DNA of 64,000 nt, from NCBI RefSeq assembly GCF_001905545.1, contig NZ_LIPD01000006.1, positions 1 through 64,000 on the forward strand, written 5' to 3'. Every line of letters begins with the position of its first letter. Position 1 is the first letter of the stretch. The notes under the pieces were generated by a model. That model saw only the letters and a program-made list of their open reading frames with translations. It did not search any database and had not been told where the DNA came from. Shown one piece after another: positions 53,579-62,451 of the stretch. The position numbers and the translations under genes were made by a program. The stretch comes from Streptomyces sp. CB02056 (GTDB taxonomy: Bacteria > Actinomycetota > Actinomycetes > Streptomycetales > Streptomycetaceae).

Positions 53579-54013
53579 ATGCTGCTGCGCACTGACCCGT
53601 TCCGCGAGCTGGACCGGCTGACCCAGCAGTTCCTCAACACGACCGGCACCTGGTCGCGTCCCACGCCGATGCCGTTGGACGCCTACCGGGTGGGCGACGA
53701 GTACGTGATCTGCTTCGACCTGCCGGGGGTCGACCCGGAGGCGATCGACATCGACGTCGAACGGAACATGGTGACCGTCAAGGCCGAGCGCCGCCCGCGC
53801 CAGGACGGCGAGGGCATCAAGTGGGAGCTGTCCGAGCGCCCGCTCGGCGTGTTCTCCCGCCAGGTCATGCTCTCCGACACCCTCGACCCCGCCGGGATCA
53901 CCGCCGACTACGACGCCGGCGTCCTGACCCTGAAGATCCCGGTCGCCGAGAAGGCCAAGCCCCGCAAGATCGAGATCAGCCACAGCGGAAGCCGCAAGCA
54001 GATCCGGGCCTGA
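53579..54013 (+). CDS. hsp18: Hsp20/alpha-crystallin small heat-shock protein
   Basis: 144 residues with GGAGG upstream. The alpha-crystallin domain spans about residues 40-130: VICFDLPGVDPEAIDIDVE, VKAERR, GVFSRQVML and the closing YDAGVLTLKIPVAEKAKP with the IPV-type motif. It is an ATP-independent holdase chaperone of the S. albus Hsp18 type. The divergent rheA-like gene and its operator indicate heat induction. Confidence 0.93.
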   Translation: MLLRTDPFRELDRLTQQFLNTTGTWSRPTPMPLDAYRVGDEYVICFDLPGVDPEAIDIDVERNMVTVKAERRPRQDGEGIKWELSERPLGVFSRQVMLSDTLDPAGITADYDAGVLTLKIPVAEKAKPRKIEISHSGSRKQIRA

Positions 54014-54142
54014 CCCGATCCCCGATGCCGTTCCGGCCGCCCCCCGATCTCTCCCCCTCGATCGAGAGGGGCGGCCGGAACACCCCCCGACCGTCAGGCC
54101 GGCCTACCCGGACCGGCCTACCCGCAGCGACGCGGAAACGCC

Positions 54143-54439
54143 ATGAACGGCCAGAGCAGCAACCAGCCCTTCATCGTGCGAGCCCACGGCGAGATCGACC
54201 TCGACGCCGCACCCTCGCTGCGCCGTGCTCTGGCCACCGCGCTCGAGTCGCACCGGGAGGTGGTGCTGGATCTGTCGGAGGTGACGTTCATGGACTGCGC
54301 GGGCCTGGGCGCCCTGGTCCGGGCCCGCGCCCAGGCCGACCGGTGCGGTGCCCGCCTGGTCCTGCGCGGGGCCGGCCGCCGCGTCGTGCGGCTGCTCAAG
54401 CTGACCGGTCTGCACCGGCGCCTGGCCGTCGAGCCTTGA
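54143..54439 (+). CDS. Single-domain STAS protein
   Basis: 98 residues: one STAS domain, VRAHGEIDLDAAPSLRRAL, VVLDLSEVTFMDCAGLGALV and LKLTGLHRRLAV. At the phosphorylation loop, where antagonists have DSSG or DSTG, it has DCAG, so no Ser/Thr is available. It may be a constitutively active antagonist or a non-phosphorylated variant. It lies between hsp18 and two DUF2267 genes. Confidence 0.85.
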   Translation: MNGQSSNQPFIVRAHGEIDLDAAPSLRRALATALESHREVVLDLSEVTFMDCAGLGALVRARAQADRCGARLVLRGAGRRVVRLLKLTGLHRRLAVEP

Positions 54440-54483
54440 GGCCACCCGGGCGTGCCGGGCCTCGGGACGGAGGGAGAATCGCG

Positions 54484-54888
54484 ATGACGCTTCGATGGGA
54501 GGCGTTCCTGGAGGAGGTCCGGGAGCGCGGTGAGTACGACAGCCCGCAGGAGGCCGAGCGGGCCGCCCGGGTGGTCCTTGCCCTGCTCGGCGCCCACCTG
54601 GTCGGCGACGTGCGCGCCGAACTGGCCACCCGACTGCCCGAGACCATGGCCCTGATCCTGCTCAACCCGCTGCAGGCCGCCGAGCCGCTCAACACCGAGC
54701 GGTTCGTCCGCGCGACCGCGGCCTGGATCGAGGGCGCCACCGAAGCCACGGCCCCGTGGGACATCGGCGCCGTCCTGTCCACGGTGGCCGACGCCGCCGG
54801 CGACGACCTCATGGACCAGGTCCTGCTCCAGCTGCCGCCCGGCTACGACCTGCTGTTCGGCCGCCCGACCGCAAGGACACGGCCCTGA
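54484..54888 (+). CDS. DUF2267 protein, first copy
   Basis: 134 residues, GGAGGGAGAA upstream. It is a helical protein with FLEEVRERGEYDSPQEAERA, VLALLGAHLVGDVRAELATR and the end PPGYDLLFGRPT, typical of DUF2267. Members are common near stress genes in actinobacteria; function is unknown. A second copy starts 64 bp downstream. Confidence 0.85.
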   Translation: MTLRWEAFLEEVRERGEYDSPQEAERAARVVLALLGAHLVGDVRAELATRLPETMALILLNPLQAAEPLNTERFVRATAAWIEGATEATAPWDIGAVLSTVADAAGDDLMDQVLLQLPPGYDLLFGRPTARTRP

Positions 54889-54952
54889 CCCTGACCACCC
54901 CTCACACGCCGCCGGCCCGCCCGGCGGCCGGCCCCAGGAAGGCCCCACGGTC

Positions 54953-55351
54953 ATGACCCGCTACCGCCACCTCCTCCAGCAGGTCCGCAACCTCGGCCGC
55001 TACCCCACCGACGAGGAAGCCGAACGCGCCCTCGACGCCGTCCTGACCCTCCTCGGCTCCCAGCTCACCGGCGACGAACGCTGCGACCTCGCCGCAGCCC
55101 TGCCCGAACGGGCCCGCGCCGTCCTCGCCGCCCAGATCCCCCTCCCGTCGCCCGTCACCGCCCCCGCCTTCGTCGAAAGCCTCGCCCACACCCTCGGCAC
55201 CAGCCTCACCGCCGCCCGCTGGGATGCCTCCTCCGTCCTGGCCGCCCTCACCACCCTCACCGACGACACCCTCACCGACCGCCTCCTCGCCCACCTACCC
55301 CGCGGCTACGCCCTGCTGTTCGGCCGCGCCGACCTGGCCGCCGTCGCCTGA
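54953..55351 (+). CDS. DUF2267 protein, second copy
   Basis: 132 residues. It has the same fold and landmarks as the preceding gene (LLQQVRNLGRYPTDEEAERA, VLTLLGSQLTGDERCDLAAA, end RGYALLFGRADL) but clearly diverged sequence, so it is an old tandem duplication. It probably shares a transcript with the first copy. Confidence 0.85.
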   Translation: MTRYRHLLQQVRNLGRYPTDEEAERALDAVLTLLGSQLTGDERCDLAAALPERARAVLAAQIPLPSPVTAPAFVESLAHTLGTSLTAARWDASSVLAALTTLTDDTLTDRLLAHLPRGYALLFGRADLAAVA

Positions 55352-55653
55352 AACAGCGGGCCCGACCTGACAGCGCCGGCTGCACGTGCATCCTCACGCC
55401 TGTGCGCACAGGGTAGTAGGACGGGCAGAGCTCGCTACTTCACTGAACGCGACCCCACCAGACCCGAAACACCCGGCACCGGAGATCGTCACCGCGGAGC
55501 CGCCATGCCCCCGCAGGGCCCGGCATCCACCGTGCAGGCGGCGGCCGGACGGCGAAGGGACTCGGATCAGGTGCCCTTCGTCGGTTCAGGCCCGGAGTTC
55601 CCGGGCACCCGCGAGGTATCCCACCGGCAACGACTCACGAAGGAGAGCCCGCC
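55352..55653. other. Intergenic region before the repeat protein
   Basis: About 300 bases with no convincing gene on either strand. Locally AT-rich at 55410-55450; the promoter for the downstream small gene is probably in 55400-55630. Confidence 0.45.
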
Positions 55654-55902
55654 ATGACGAAGTCCGGCGACAAGGGCACCCAGCCGAACGAGACAACGCG
55701 GGACCGCTCCGCCGAGGAGCGTTCGATCACCTCCCCCACCCCGGCCGACGTCCGGGCGAAAGCGGACGGGATCGTCGGGGCCCGCGAGCGCTCCGCCGAG
55801 GAGCGCGGGATCACGGCTCCCACCCCGGCCGACGTCCGGCGCAAGGCCGACTCGGACGACGACGAACCGGAGCCGCCGGCGGCGGACACCGTGGCGCCCT
55901 AG
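55654..55902 (+). CDS. Small hydrophilic protein with two internal repeats
   Basis: 82 residues, with AAGGAGA upstream at good spacing. Two repeats of about 24 residues dominate: DRSAEERSITSPTPADVRAK and ERSAEERGITAPTPADVRRK. The whole protein is charged and probably disordered, with no hydrophobic core. No family was recognised. It lies among stress genes and could be a small stress or DNA/protein-protection factor. Confidence 0.7.
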   Translation: MTKSGDKGTQPNETTRDRSAEERSITSPTPADVRAKADGIVGARERSAEERGITAPTPADVRRKADSDDDEPEPPAADTVAP

Positions 55903-56151
55903 GGAGAATCGTGGCCGCCCGGCAAGCCCGCGCCGCTCCTCCCCGGACCGGCGCGCGCCGGGCGGGGACGGCATGTCAGGAGGCCGACTGCGGCGCACAC
56001 GGCCGCTTCGACGACGAAGCCCGTGATCACGGCGCCCAGCTGTGGGGCTCCCCCTACCAGCCGTCGGCGGGGCCGCGTTCGTCGCCGCCGCGGCCGGCGC
56101 GATGGCATCCGGCGCGGCGGCCGCGGTGAGCGGTGCGGACCGTCCGTCCGC

Positions 56152-56409
56152 TCACCTCCCACCGGCCGCACCGTCCGAGTCGCGCGGGCCCTGCTCCCGG
56201 GCCCGCAGCGGCCGTCCGTGCCGCCGGTGGCTGGTGTCGCAGAACGGGTACGTGCGGCTGCGCCGACAGGCACACAGGGCCACCACGGGGCGCTCGGACA
56301 GCCTCCGGGTGCCGTCGGGGAGGACCACCTCCACCGGGCCCTCGACCAGCAGAGGGCCGCCCGGCACGACGACCACCCGGGTGGCGTAGCGATCAGCGCC
56401 CGCGGACAC
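56152..56409 (-). CDS. CDGSH iron-sulfur domain protein
   Basis: 85 residues from a GTG. The cluster motif is CACRRSRTYPFCDTSH, matching CxCx2(S/T)x3PxCDxxH, which binds a redox-active [2Fe-2S] centre with three Cys and one His. It overlaps the end of the upstream methyltransferase gene by 17 bp, so they are one operon. Role: small electron-transfer or redox-sensing protein. The 250 bases to its right (55903-56151) show no gene. Confidence 0.87.
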   Translation of the reverse strand: MSAGADRYATRVVVVPGGPLLVEGPVEVVLPDGTRRLSERPVVALCACRRSRTYPFCDTSHRRHGRPLRAREQGPRDSDGAAGGR

Positions 56410-57112
56410 CGCGCACCACCACCAACTCCTCCTCGCGCTCGCCGGGCCGGATCACTCCGAGCCGCTCGAACAGGGCGGCCCGGGCCGTCATCACCGGCCC
56501 GAAGGGCTGCCGCCGCCGAGCCGCCACCTCTGTGCGCAGCGCGGCCGCGCGCAGGAGCGCCAGGGTGGCCGGCACGCCCGCGAGCGCGGACTGCACGACC
56601 AGCAGCACGCCGCCCTCGGCCAGCACCCCGGGAACCGTCCGGCAGATCCGGTCCAGGACCAGCCGTCCGTCCGGTCCGGCGTCCCAGGCCAGCTCGGCGC
56701 CCCGGCCGGGAACCGCGCCGTCCGGGTCCGTCGGGACGTACGGGGGATTCGCGGTCACCAGGTCGAAGCGTTCACCGGGCAACGGCGCCAGGAGGTCGCC
56801 CCGGCGCAGCCGGACCCGGTCGTGATGCAGCCGGGCGTTGCACCAGGCAGTGGCCACCGCCCTGGCGGACAGGTCCACCGCCGTGACCAGGGCCCCGCTG
56901 CGCGCCGCCGTGATCGCGACGGCCCCGGTCCCGGTGCAGAGGTCGAGCACCCGGCTGGAGCCGTCCAGCGGCTCCCGGCGCACACAGGCGGCCAGCAGTT
57001 CGGTGTCGCCCTGGGGCGCGTAGACCCCGGGCGGGCGGATCAGCAGCATGCCGAGCGGTTGCCCGGCCCGGCACGGTTCACACCTGCCGCACGGCGGCTC
57101 GTACCGGGACAT
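56393..57112 (-). CDS. HemK/PrmC-like N5-glutamine methyltransferase family protein
   Basis: 239 residues from the ATG at 57112; an ATG at 57049 (MLLIRPPGVYAPQ) is a shorter alternative that fits many homologues. Motif I is VLDLCTGTGAVAI, and the catalytic motif is NPPYVP. The longer form adds a Cys-rich start (CGRCEPCRAG) resembling a small zinc site. HemK-like enzymes methylate Gln in release factors; this short group lacks the helical N-terminal domain, so the substrate may be another protein or a small molecule. Coupled to the CDGSH gene. Confidence 0.82.
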   Translation of the reverse strand: MSRYEPPCGRCEPCRAGQPLGMLLIRPPGVYAPQGDTELLAACVRREPLDGSSRVLDLCTGTGAVAITAARSGALVTAVDLSARAVATAWCNARLHHDRVRLRRGDLLAPLPGERFDLVTANPPYVPTDPDGAVPGRGAELAWDAGPDGRLVLDRICRTVPGVLAEGGVLLVVQSALAGVPATLALLRAAALRTEVAARRRQPFGPVMTARAALFERLGVIRPGEREEELVVVRGVRGR

Positions 57113-57214
57113 GTCCCGAGCGTCCGCTCGCGTCCAGCCGCCCCGAGCGTTCGTCTTCGGGCCGGACCCCGGATCCGTGATGCCGACGTGGCCGGGAGAA
57201 GGGACTCTGGTCAG

Positions 57215-59326
57215 GTGGACGGCAGCGGCGCCCCGGGCGCGCGAGGAGCCCGGCAGCCCGTGGCAGGCACTGCGGGCCGTGGCCGGGGGCCGACGCCGAC
57301 GGTGGGCCTGGAGGAGGAGCACTTCGTCGTGGACCCCGTGTCCCGGGCCGTGGTTCCCGCGGGCCCGCGGCTGGCCGCCCGCGCCGCGGGCGTGCTGGGG
57401 GACCTGGTGTCCGGTGAGTTCACGGACCTCCAGGTCGAGGTGCGGACACCGCCGTGCGCCACCATGCGCGAGCTGTCCGCCCAGCTGGCCCGGTTGCGCC
57501 GCGAGCTCGCCGCGTGCGCCGAGGCCGAGGGCCTGGCCGTGTGCCCCAGTGCGACGCCCGTGATCGGGGGCGGCGGCGTGGTGCCGGTGGGCCACCACCC
57601 CCGGTACCTGGACGGGGTGGAACTGTTCCGCAGCCTGATGGACGACTTCGCCGTCTGCGCCCTGCACGTCCACGTCTGCCTGCCCGACCGCGAGGTGGCG
57701 GCCCTGGTCGGCAACCATCTGCGCCCGTGGCTGCCGCTGCTGGTGGAGATGAGCGCCAACTCGCCCTTCCACGCCGGACGGGACACCCGGTACGCGAGCT
57801 GGCGCTCGGTGCTGCGGCTGCGCTTCCCCTCCCTCGGACCGCCACCGTGGGTCGAGTCCTTCGACGACTACCGGCGCGTCGCCGCCGCGATGGCGGAGGT
57901 CGGCGGGAGCTCCTTCGCCGACCTGCCGTTCTGGGACACCCGCCCGCACCCGCGCCTGCCGACGCTGGAAGTGCGGTGCATGGACGTTCCGGCCGAGTCC
58001 GCCGACTCGGTGGCCCTGGCGGCTGTCGTGCGCGGCCTGGTGGTGACCTCCGCCCGCCTGGCGGAGCGCGGCGACAAGGGACCGCAGCTTCGCGGTGAGC
58101 TGTTGCGCGGCTCGTACTGGTACGCGACCCGCGACGGCTGGCCGGGGCCGGGAGCGGACGCGCTGACCGGACGCGTCCTGCCCGCCCCGGAACGCGCACG
58201 GCGGCTCGTCGAGCACATCGGCCCCGCGCTGGAGGAGCTGGGGGACCTGGAGCGGGTCACCGCCTTCGTCGACCGGCTGGCCGCCCGGGGCAGCGGCGCC
58301 CACCGCCAGCGCGCCGCACACCGGGCCGGCGGCCTGCCAGCGGTCGTGGACGACCTCGCGACCTGCATGACCAGCCCGCAGGCCGTCCCGCCCCGGTCAT
58401 CCGCACAGCGGTCACCCCAGGGGCGCGACCCCGACGGGTGTGCCAGCGTGGAGGAAGCCGGAGGGGCACGCGGCCCCATCTCCACGGACGCCCGCGACCA
58501 CCCGGAGAAGCCGATGGACGACAGACCGGAGCAGCACGGACGCCCGCCGGAGCGCGGCGGGCGGGTGCGCCGTGACGGGTACGCCCGCCTGAACGCCGCC
58601 GACCTCGGCATCGACACCGTGGCCCTGGCCGAGGACTTCACCCGGCTCGCCGACTCCTACCAGGACCTGCCGCCGGATCCGTACGCCCGTGAGACCCACC
58701 GCTTCCGCCGCTACTCGCACGCCGTCCACCTGCCCTGGACCGGCGAGCTCTCCTACATCCCGGGCACCCCCGACGAGGAGTTCGGCACCGTCACGGAGTA
58801 CTGGCAGGACGAGCACAACCCCGAGTACCCCCGGGTGCGGCGCCGGCTGCCCGACATCCCGGAAGCCCTGCACCGCAACCGGCTGCTCGACGCCCTCGTC
58901 CATGCCGACCTGGACCGTGCCCTGTGGCTGGAGGACCTGCGCCGCGTCCCCGTCTACGTCGGCATCCACCTGATCTCGCTCGGCATCCACGACCAGGACC
59001 AGGAGGCGGTGTCCTCACCGAACTGCCTGCATCAGGACGGCGGTTCACCGGCCACCTTCACCTTCGCCCACCTGATCGGCCGCCGGAACGTGAAGGGCGG
59101 CGAGAACGTCATCGCCACCCCGGAGAGCGCCGGCCGACAACCCGACGCGCTGCCCCCGGAAGCGATCCACGACCGCTTCGTGCTGACCGAGCCGCTGGAC
59201 GGCTACGGCGTCCACGACCGACGCGTCAGCCACTACGTCGGCCCGGTCCGCCTCGGCGACGACGGGAACGAAGGGCGCCGCGACATCCTCATCATCGGGA
59301 TCGCCCCCTACGCCCCGGGGCTTTGA
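57215..59326 (+). CDS. In-frame fusion: YbdK-type carboxylate-amine ligase and 2OG-Fe dioxygenase
   Basis: 703 residues from the GTG at 57215; other GTG starts nearby are possible. The N-terminal part (about 30-385) is a glutamate-cysteine ligase 2/YbdK domain: VGLEEEHFVVDP, LHVHVCLPD, EMSANSPFHAGRDTRYASW and TLEVRCMDVPAESAD. A disordered linker leads to a 2OG-Fe dioxygenase domain (about 450-703) with HQDGGSPATFTF and VSHYVGPVRLG. No stop separates them. An ATG at 58514 with GGAG upstream could also start the second domain as an independent protein. It may ligate an amino acid and hydroxylate the product. Confidence 0.78.
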   Translation: MDGSGAPGARGARQPVAGTAGRGRGPTPTVGLEEEHFVVDPVSRAVVPAGPRLAARAAGVLGDLVSGEFTDLQVEVRTPPCATMRELSAQLARLRRELAACAEAEGLAVCPSATPVIGGGGVVPVGHHPRYLDGVELFRSLMDDFAVCALHVHVCLPDREVAALVGNHLRPWLPLLVEMSANSPFHAGRDTRYASWRSVLRLRFPSLGPPPWVESFDDYRRVAAAMAEVGGSSFADLPFWDTRPHPRLPTLEVRCMDVPAESADSVALAAVVRGLVVTSARLAERGDKGPQLRGELLRGSYWYATRDGWPGPGADALTGRVLPAPERARRLVEHIGPALEELGDLERVTAFVDRLAARGSGAHRQRAAHRAGGLPAVVDDLATCMTSPQAVPPRSSAQRSPQGRDPDGCASVEEAGGARGPISTDARDHPEKPMDDRPEQHGRPPERGGRVRRDGYARLNAADLGIDTVALAEDFTRLADSYQDLPPDPYARETHRFRRYSHAVHLPWTGELSYIPGTPDEEFGTVTEYWQDEHNPEYPRVRRRLPDIPEALHRNRLLDALVHADLDRALWLEDLRRVPVYVGIHLISLGIHDQDQEAVSSPNCLHQDGGSPATFTFAHLIGRRNVKGGENVIATPESAGRQPDALPPEAIHDRFVLTEPLDGYGVHDRRVSHYVGPVRLGDDGNEGRRDILIIGIAPYAPGL

Positions 59327-59339
59327 CCGGGGGATCCAA

Positions 59340-59474
59340 TGCCTGAATTTCCCTGCGGCGCTTCCTTCCGGAGCGTCGGGACGCGGTCCGGAAGCGCTAC
59401 GGCTGTTTCCCGGACGACGACGTGTACGACTACGAACCGGAGATGCCGATCACACCTGGCCGGCAATGCTGCGC
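59340..59474 (+). other. Possible gene remnant
   Basis: A plus-strand frame here reads LPERRDAVRKRYGCFPDDDV then YDYEPEMPI without a start codon or ribosome site before merging with the opposite gene. It is protein-like and may be the tail of a lost gene. No family was recognised. Confidence 0.3.
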
Positions 59475-59708
59475 TCAGGGGAGCGGGGTGGCGCGCAAGC
59501 AGGTGTGCTGGCCCGGCCCTGTGGCGACGTCCAGGGGCCTGGCCACACCGGCTTGGATCTCCACCCGGAAGGTTCCGGTGTCGTCGGCGTAGATCGGGAT
59601 ACCGTCGGGCGTCCTGTCACTGGTGGCGTGGACAACGACGATCTCGGGCGGACGGTGCGCGCCTGGTGGGCCCGGCAGGGTGATCGCGTAGCGCTCGGGG
59701 GTGTCCAT
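59475..59708 (-). CDS. DUF6296 family protein
   Basis: 77 residues from the ATG at 59708 with GAGG upstream. The start MDTPERYAITLPGPPGAH, the middle VVVHATSDRTPDGIPIYADD and a TGTFRVEI segment match the DUF6296 family, small proteins seen mainly in Kitasatospora and Streptomyces. It follows the STAS fragment by a few bases and is probably in one transcript with it. Function is unknown. Confidence 0.75.
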   Translation of the reverse strand: MDTPERYAITLPGPPGAHRPPEIVVVHATSDRTPDGIPIYADDTGTFRVEIQAGVARPLDVATGPGQHTCLRATPLP

Positions 59709-59716
59709 GGCGGGCC

Positions 59717-59902
59717 TCATTCTGCAGGGGGCACCGGCGTCGGTGAGGGGGCGCGGACGGTGTCGCGGACGGTGAAGACCTCGTCTGCGCCGGTGATCTG
59801 CCGCAGGCGCCGGGTCTGGGGGAACGGAGAGGCCGACACCAGGGCGGTTGCGGCGGCGGCCGGTCCGGCGGACATCCTCAGCGGACGGTGATCGGGGGAC
59901 AT
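59717..59902 (-). pseudogene. Miniature STAS-domain remnant with intact start
   Basis: 61 residues from an ATG with AGGAGG at ideal spacing. After about 18 residues it continues as the C-terminal third of a STAS domain (ALVSASPFPQTRRLRQITGA, then DEVFTVRDTV). The N-terminal two thirds, including the phosphorylation loop, are absent. The good ribosome site suggests it can be translated, so it may be a deletion derivative of a full STAS gene rather than random sequence. Confidence 0.6.
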
Positions 59903-60254
59903 GATCGGCCTCCTCACGTGAGGGAAGCTGTCCGCTTGTGATCCTGCCCGGCCGATGAGCTCGGAATCCATCGGCCGGGGCCGCCGGAGTCGCCCGCTCG
60001 ACCAGCTCGGCGACACCCTTGAGGATCACCGCGCCAGTCGCGGGTAACCCACCAACCCGCATGCCCGTTGCCCGGAGGCCTCCCCGCTCCGGCTGTCCGC
60101 AGGCAACGCCGTGGGCGACGGCGACGGGCTGATGGCGATCGCTGTCTGCGGAGGGCACCGTGTGGCGTGTTGCCGCGCCCGCGGCCCACCGGGGACGGTG
60201 TCGGTGGACAGTGGAGGCGGCTGTCTTTGCGCACCGGACGGAGAGGGCGTCGGC
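59903..60254. other. Intergenic region between divergent genes
   Basis: 352 bases hold the promoters of the minus-strand STAS remnant and the plus-strand permease family gene. A minus-strand frame shows the protein-like piece ILKGVAELVERATPAAPADG, perhaps a further remnant, but there is no start or family match. Confidence 0.4.
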
Positions 60255-60626
60255 ATGACGTTTCAGCATCCTGCTCGTAAGCATGGGAACGGTCGGCGCG
60301 GGCGGTTCGAGGAGTTCGCGGAACTGGCGTCGAACTTCACCAGCTCGCCGCTGTTCGCGGTGCTGTGTCTGTGCCTGGTGGGCGCGGTCGTCGCGGTGCA
60401 CGTGGCCGGGCTGCCGATCGAATGGCAGCTTCTGGTGGGCGATGCGATGGGCGCGGTGACGCTGTTGCTGCTGGCGATGCTGAAGAACTCCGAGCGACGG
60501 GCCGAGCATGCCATCCAGCGCAAGCTGGATGCGATCGTCCGGGCGATGCTGGAGCAGCATGAAGGCAAGCGCGGTCAGGCCTACGAGGATCTGAAGGCAG
60601 CCATCGGGATGGAGGAGCGGCTGTAG
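60255..60626 (+). CDS. Low-affinity iron permease family protein
   Basis: 123 residues from the ATG at 60255 (GGAGAGGG upstream). Two hydrophobic segments (about residues 34-52 and 62-78) are followed by NSERRAEHAIQRKLDAIVRA, the signature of PF04120, the iron_permease family of small membrane proteins. Bacterial members are short and their transport role is unproven. It converges on the Mrp antiporter operon. Confidence 0.87.
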   Translation: MTFQHPARKHGNGRRGRFEEFAELASNFTSSPLFAVLCLCLVGAVVAVHVAGLPIEWQLLVGDAMGAVTLLLLAMLKNSERRAEHAIQRKLDAIVRAMLEQHEGKRGQAYEDLKAAIGMEERL

Positions 60627-60640
60627 GGACCGGGGAGGAT

Positions 60641-62449
60641 TCAGGTCTGGGCGGCGATCGCGACGCACAGCACCGCGACGCCGAGGGCGAGCCAGGCGAG
60701 GTAGTCGCCGAGGTGTCCGGAATGCAGGCGGCGCAGCGCCCGTACGGCTCGGGCAGCCGCGTGCCGGTCGGCGGCGGGCCGGTGGAGGGCGGCCGTGGCC
60801 AGGGCGAGGGCGACGGCTGCGGACAGCAGGCCCAGCAGCATCCCGGTCACGGTCCAGTCCGCGGCCGGCACGGGTCCGGGCGGCGTGTTGGCGTGGGTGA
60901 GGACGACGGCGCTGTAGCCGTCGGGGTCGGTGAAGACGGCCGCGCCACGGGCGAGGGCAGCGGGGATGGCGGGTAGGGAACCGACGAGGACGGCGAGGCC
61001 GATCAGACCGGCCGGGACGATCGTCATGGTTTGCGGCAAAGCGCGCTGCGGGGAGCGGATTTCGGGTTCCTCGCCCTCGCCGGTGGTCTCGTCCTCGTCC
61101 GGTCGGCTGTGTGGGGCCGGGCCGATGCCGAAGAAGATCCGCAGGGCCGCGCGGAGAGCGGCCGCGCCGGTGGCGGCGGAGGCCGCGACGAACACGGCGG
61201 GCAGCCACGGCTGCCAGTGGCCGGCGGCCTCCTCGCTCAGGGCTTTGCCAAGGCCGGTACCGAACGGCGGCATGCCGGCCAGGGCCAGGGCGCCGGCCAC
61301 GAACAGCACCCCGACGGTGCGCAGGTCGCGTGCCTTGCCGTGCAGGCCGTGTTCATCGACGCTCCCGTAGCGGTCCAGCAGTACACCGGTGAGGGCGAAC
61401 AGCGCGGCCTTCACCAGGCCGTGCGCGGCGACGTACACCGCGGTGCCGGTGGCGCCGTCGGGGGTGAGCAGGGCGACGGCGATGAGGAACAGGCCGACGT
61501 GGCTGATGGTGGAGAACGCGAGCAGGCGCTTGAGGTGGCGCTGCTGCCAGCACATCAGGGCGCCGAGGAGTGCGGTCAGCACACCGATCGCGGTGAAGGT
61601 GGTGCGGAAGGCCTGGGGGTGGATGCCGCCCGGGCCGGCGAAGACGGTCCAGTAGACGCGGGCGATGCCGTAGACGCCGAGTTCGACCATGGCGCCGGAC
61701 ATCAGCATGCACACCGGGGTGGGCGCCACCGCGTGCGCGTCGGGCAGCCAGAAGTGGAACGGCACGGCGGCGGCCTTGACCAGCAGGGCGGTGGCGATCA
61801 GGGCGAACGCGGCCACGGTCAGCACGTCGGTGTGGTGGCCGGCGAGCTGCCGGCCGAGGCGGGCGAGGTTGAGTTCGCCGGTGCGGGCGTAGAGGAGGCC
61901 GATGCCGAGCAGGGAGCAGTAGGCGGCGAAGGAGGTGACGATGCCGAAGGTGAGTGCCCCCTGGAGCGGGCGGGGGTCCTCGATGCGGTAGCCGGTCAGG
62001 GCGTAGGCGGCGGCTCCCATGAGTTCGAAGAAGACGAAGGCGTTGAACAGGTCGCCGGTGAGCGCGAAGCCGGCCATGCCGGCTTCGAACAGCAGGATCA
62101 GGGCGGGGAAGGCGCCGGCGTGCTCGCCGGTGGGTTCGTCGAAGTACCGCCAGGCGTAGACGACGACCGCGAGGACCAGGACGGCGACGAGCAGCGCGAG
62201 TCCGGCGCCGATGGGGTCGGCGGCGAGCACGATGCCGAGGCGGGCGGGCCAGCCGCCCAGGTCGGCGGTGACGAGGCGCCCGACGGTGCGCGCCCAGAGC
62301 AGGGCGAGGCACGCTGCCTCGGCACCGGCGCAGGTGGTGGCCAGGATGTCGCAACCGGTCCGGGGGAGTCTGCGGCCGGCGACGGCGAGCAGTGCGGCGC
62401 CGAGCAGGGGAATGGCCACCGCGAGCGGCAGCAGGGCTGCTTCGGTCAC
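60641..62449 (-). CDS. mnhD: Mrp antiporter subunit D (MnhD-like)
   Basis: 602 residues from the GTG at 62449, 2 bp after the MnhC stop. About 14 hydrophobic segments. Family landmarks: DLFNAFVFFELMGAAAYAL, VKAAAVPFHFWLPDAHAVAP and SGAMVELGVYGIARV, with LLAFSTISHVG, as in MrpD/NuoM-type proton-translocating subunits. Part of the multi-subunit Na+/H+ (or cation/proton) antiporter. A charged loop rich in Glu/Asp at about residues 470-490 is unusual. Confidence 0.9.
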   Translation of the reverse strand: MTEAALLPLAVAIPLLGAALLAVAGRRLPRTGCDILATTCAGAEAACLALLWARTVGRLVTADLGGWPARLGIVLAADPIGAGLALLVAVLVLAVVVYAWRYFDEPTGEHAGAFPALILLFEAGMAGFALTGDLFNAFVFFELMGAAAYALTGYRIEDPRPLQGALTFGIVTSFAAYCSLLGIGLLYARTGELNLARLGRQLAGHHTDVLTVAAFALIATALLVKAAAVPFHFWLPDAHAVAPTPVCMLMSGAMVELGVYGIARVYWTVFAGPGGIHPQAFRTTFTAIGVLTALLGALMCWQQRHLKRLLAFSTISHVGLFLIAVALLTPDGATGTAVYVAAHGLVKAALFALTGVLLDRYGSVDEHGLHGKARDLRTVGVLFVAGALALAGMPPFGTGLGKALSEEAAGHWQPWLPAVFVAASAATGAAALRAALRIFFGIGPAPHSRPDEDETTGEGEEPEIRSPQRALPQTMTIVPAGLIGLAVLVGSLPAIPAALARGAAVFTDPDGYSAVVLTHANTPPGPVPAADWTVTGMLLGLLSAAVALALATAALHRPAADRHAAARAVRALRRLHSGHLGDYLAWLALGVAVLCVAIAAQT

Positions 62450-62451
62450 GG

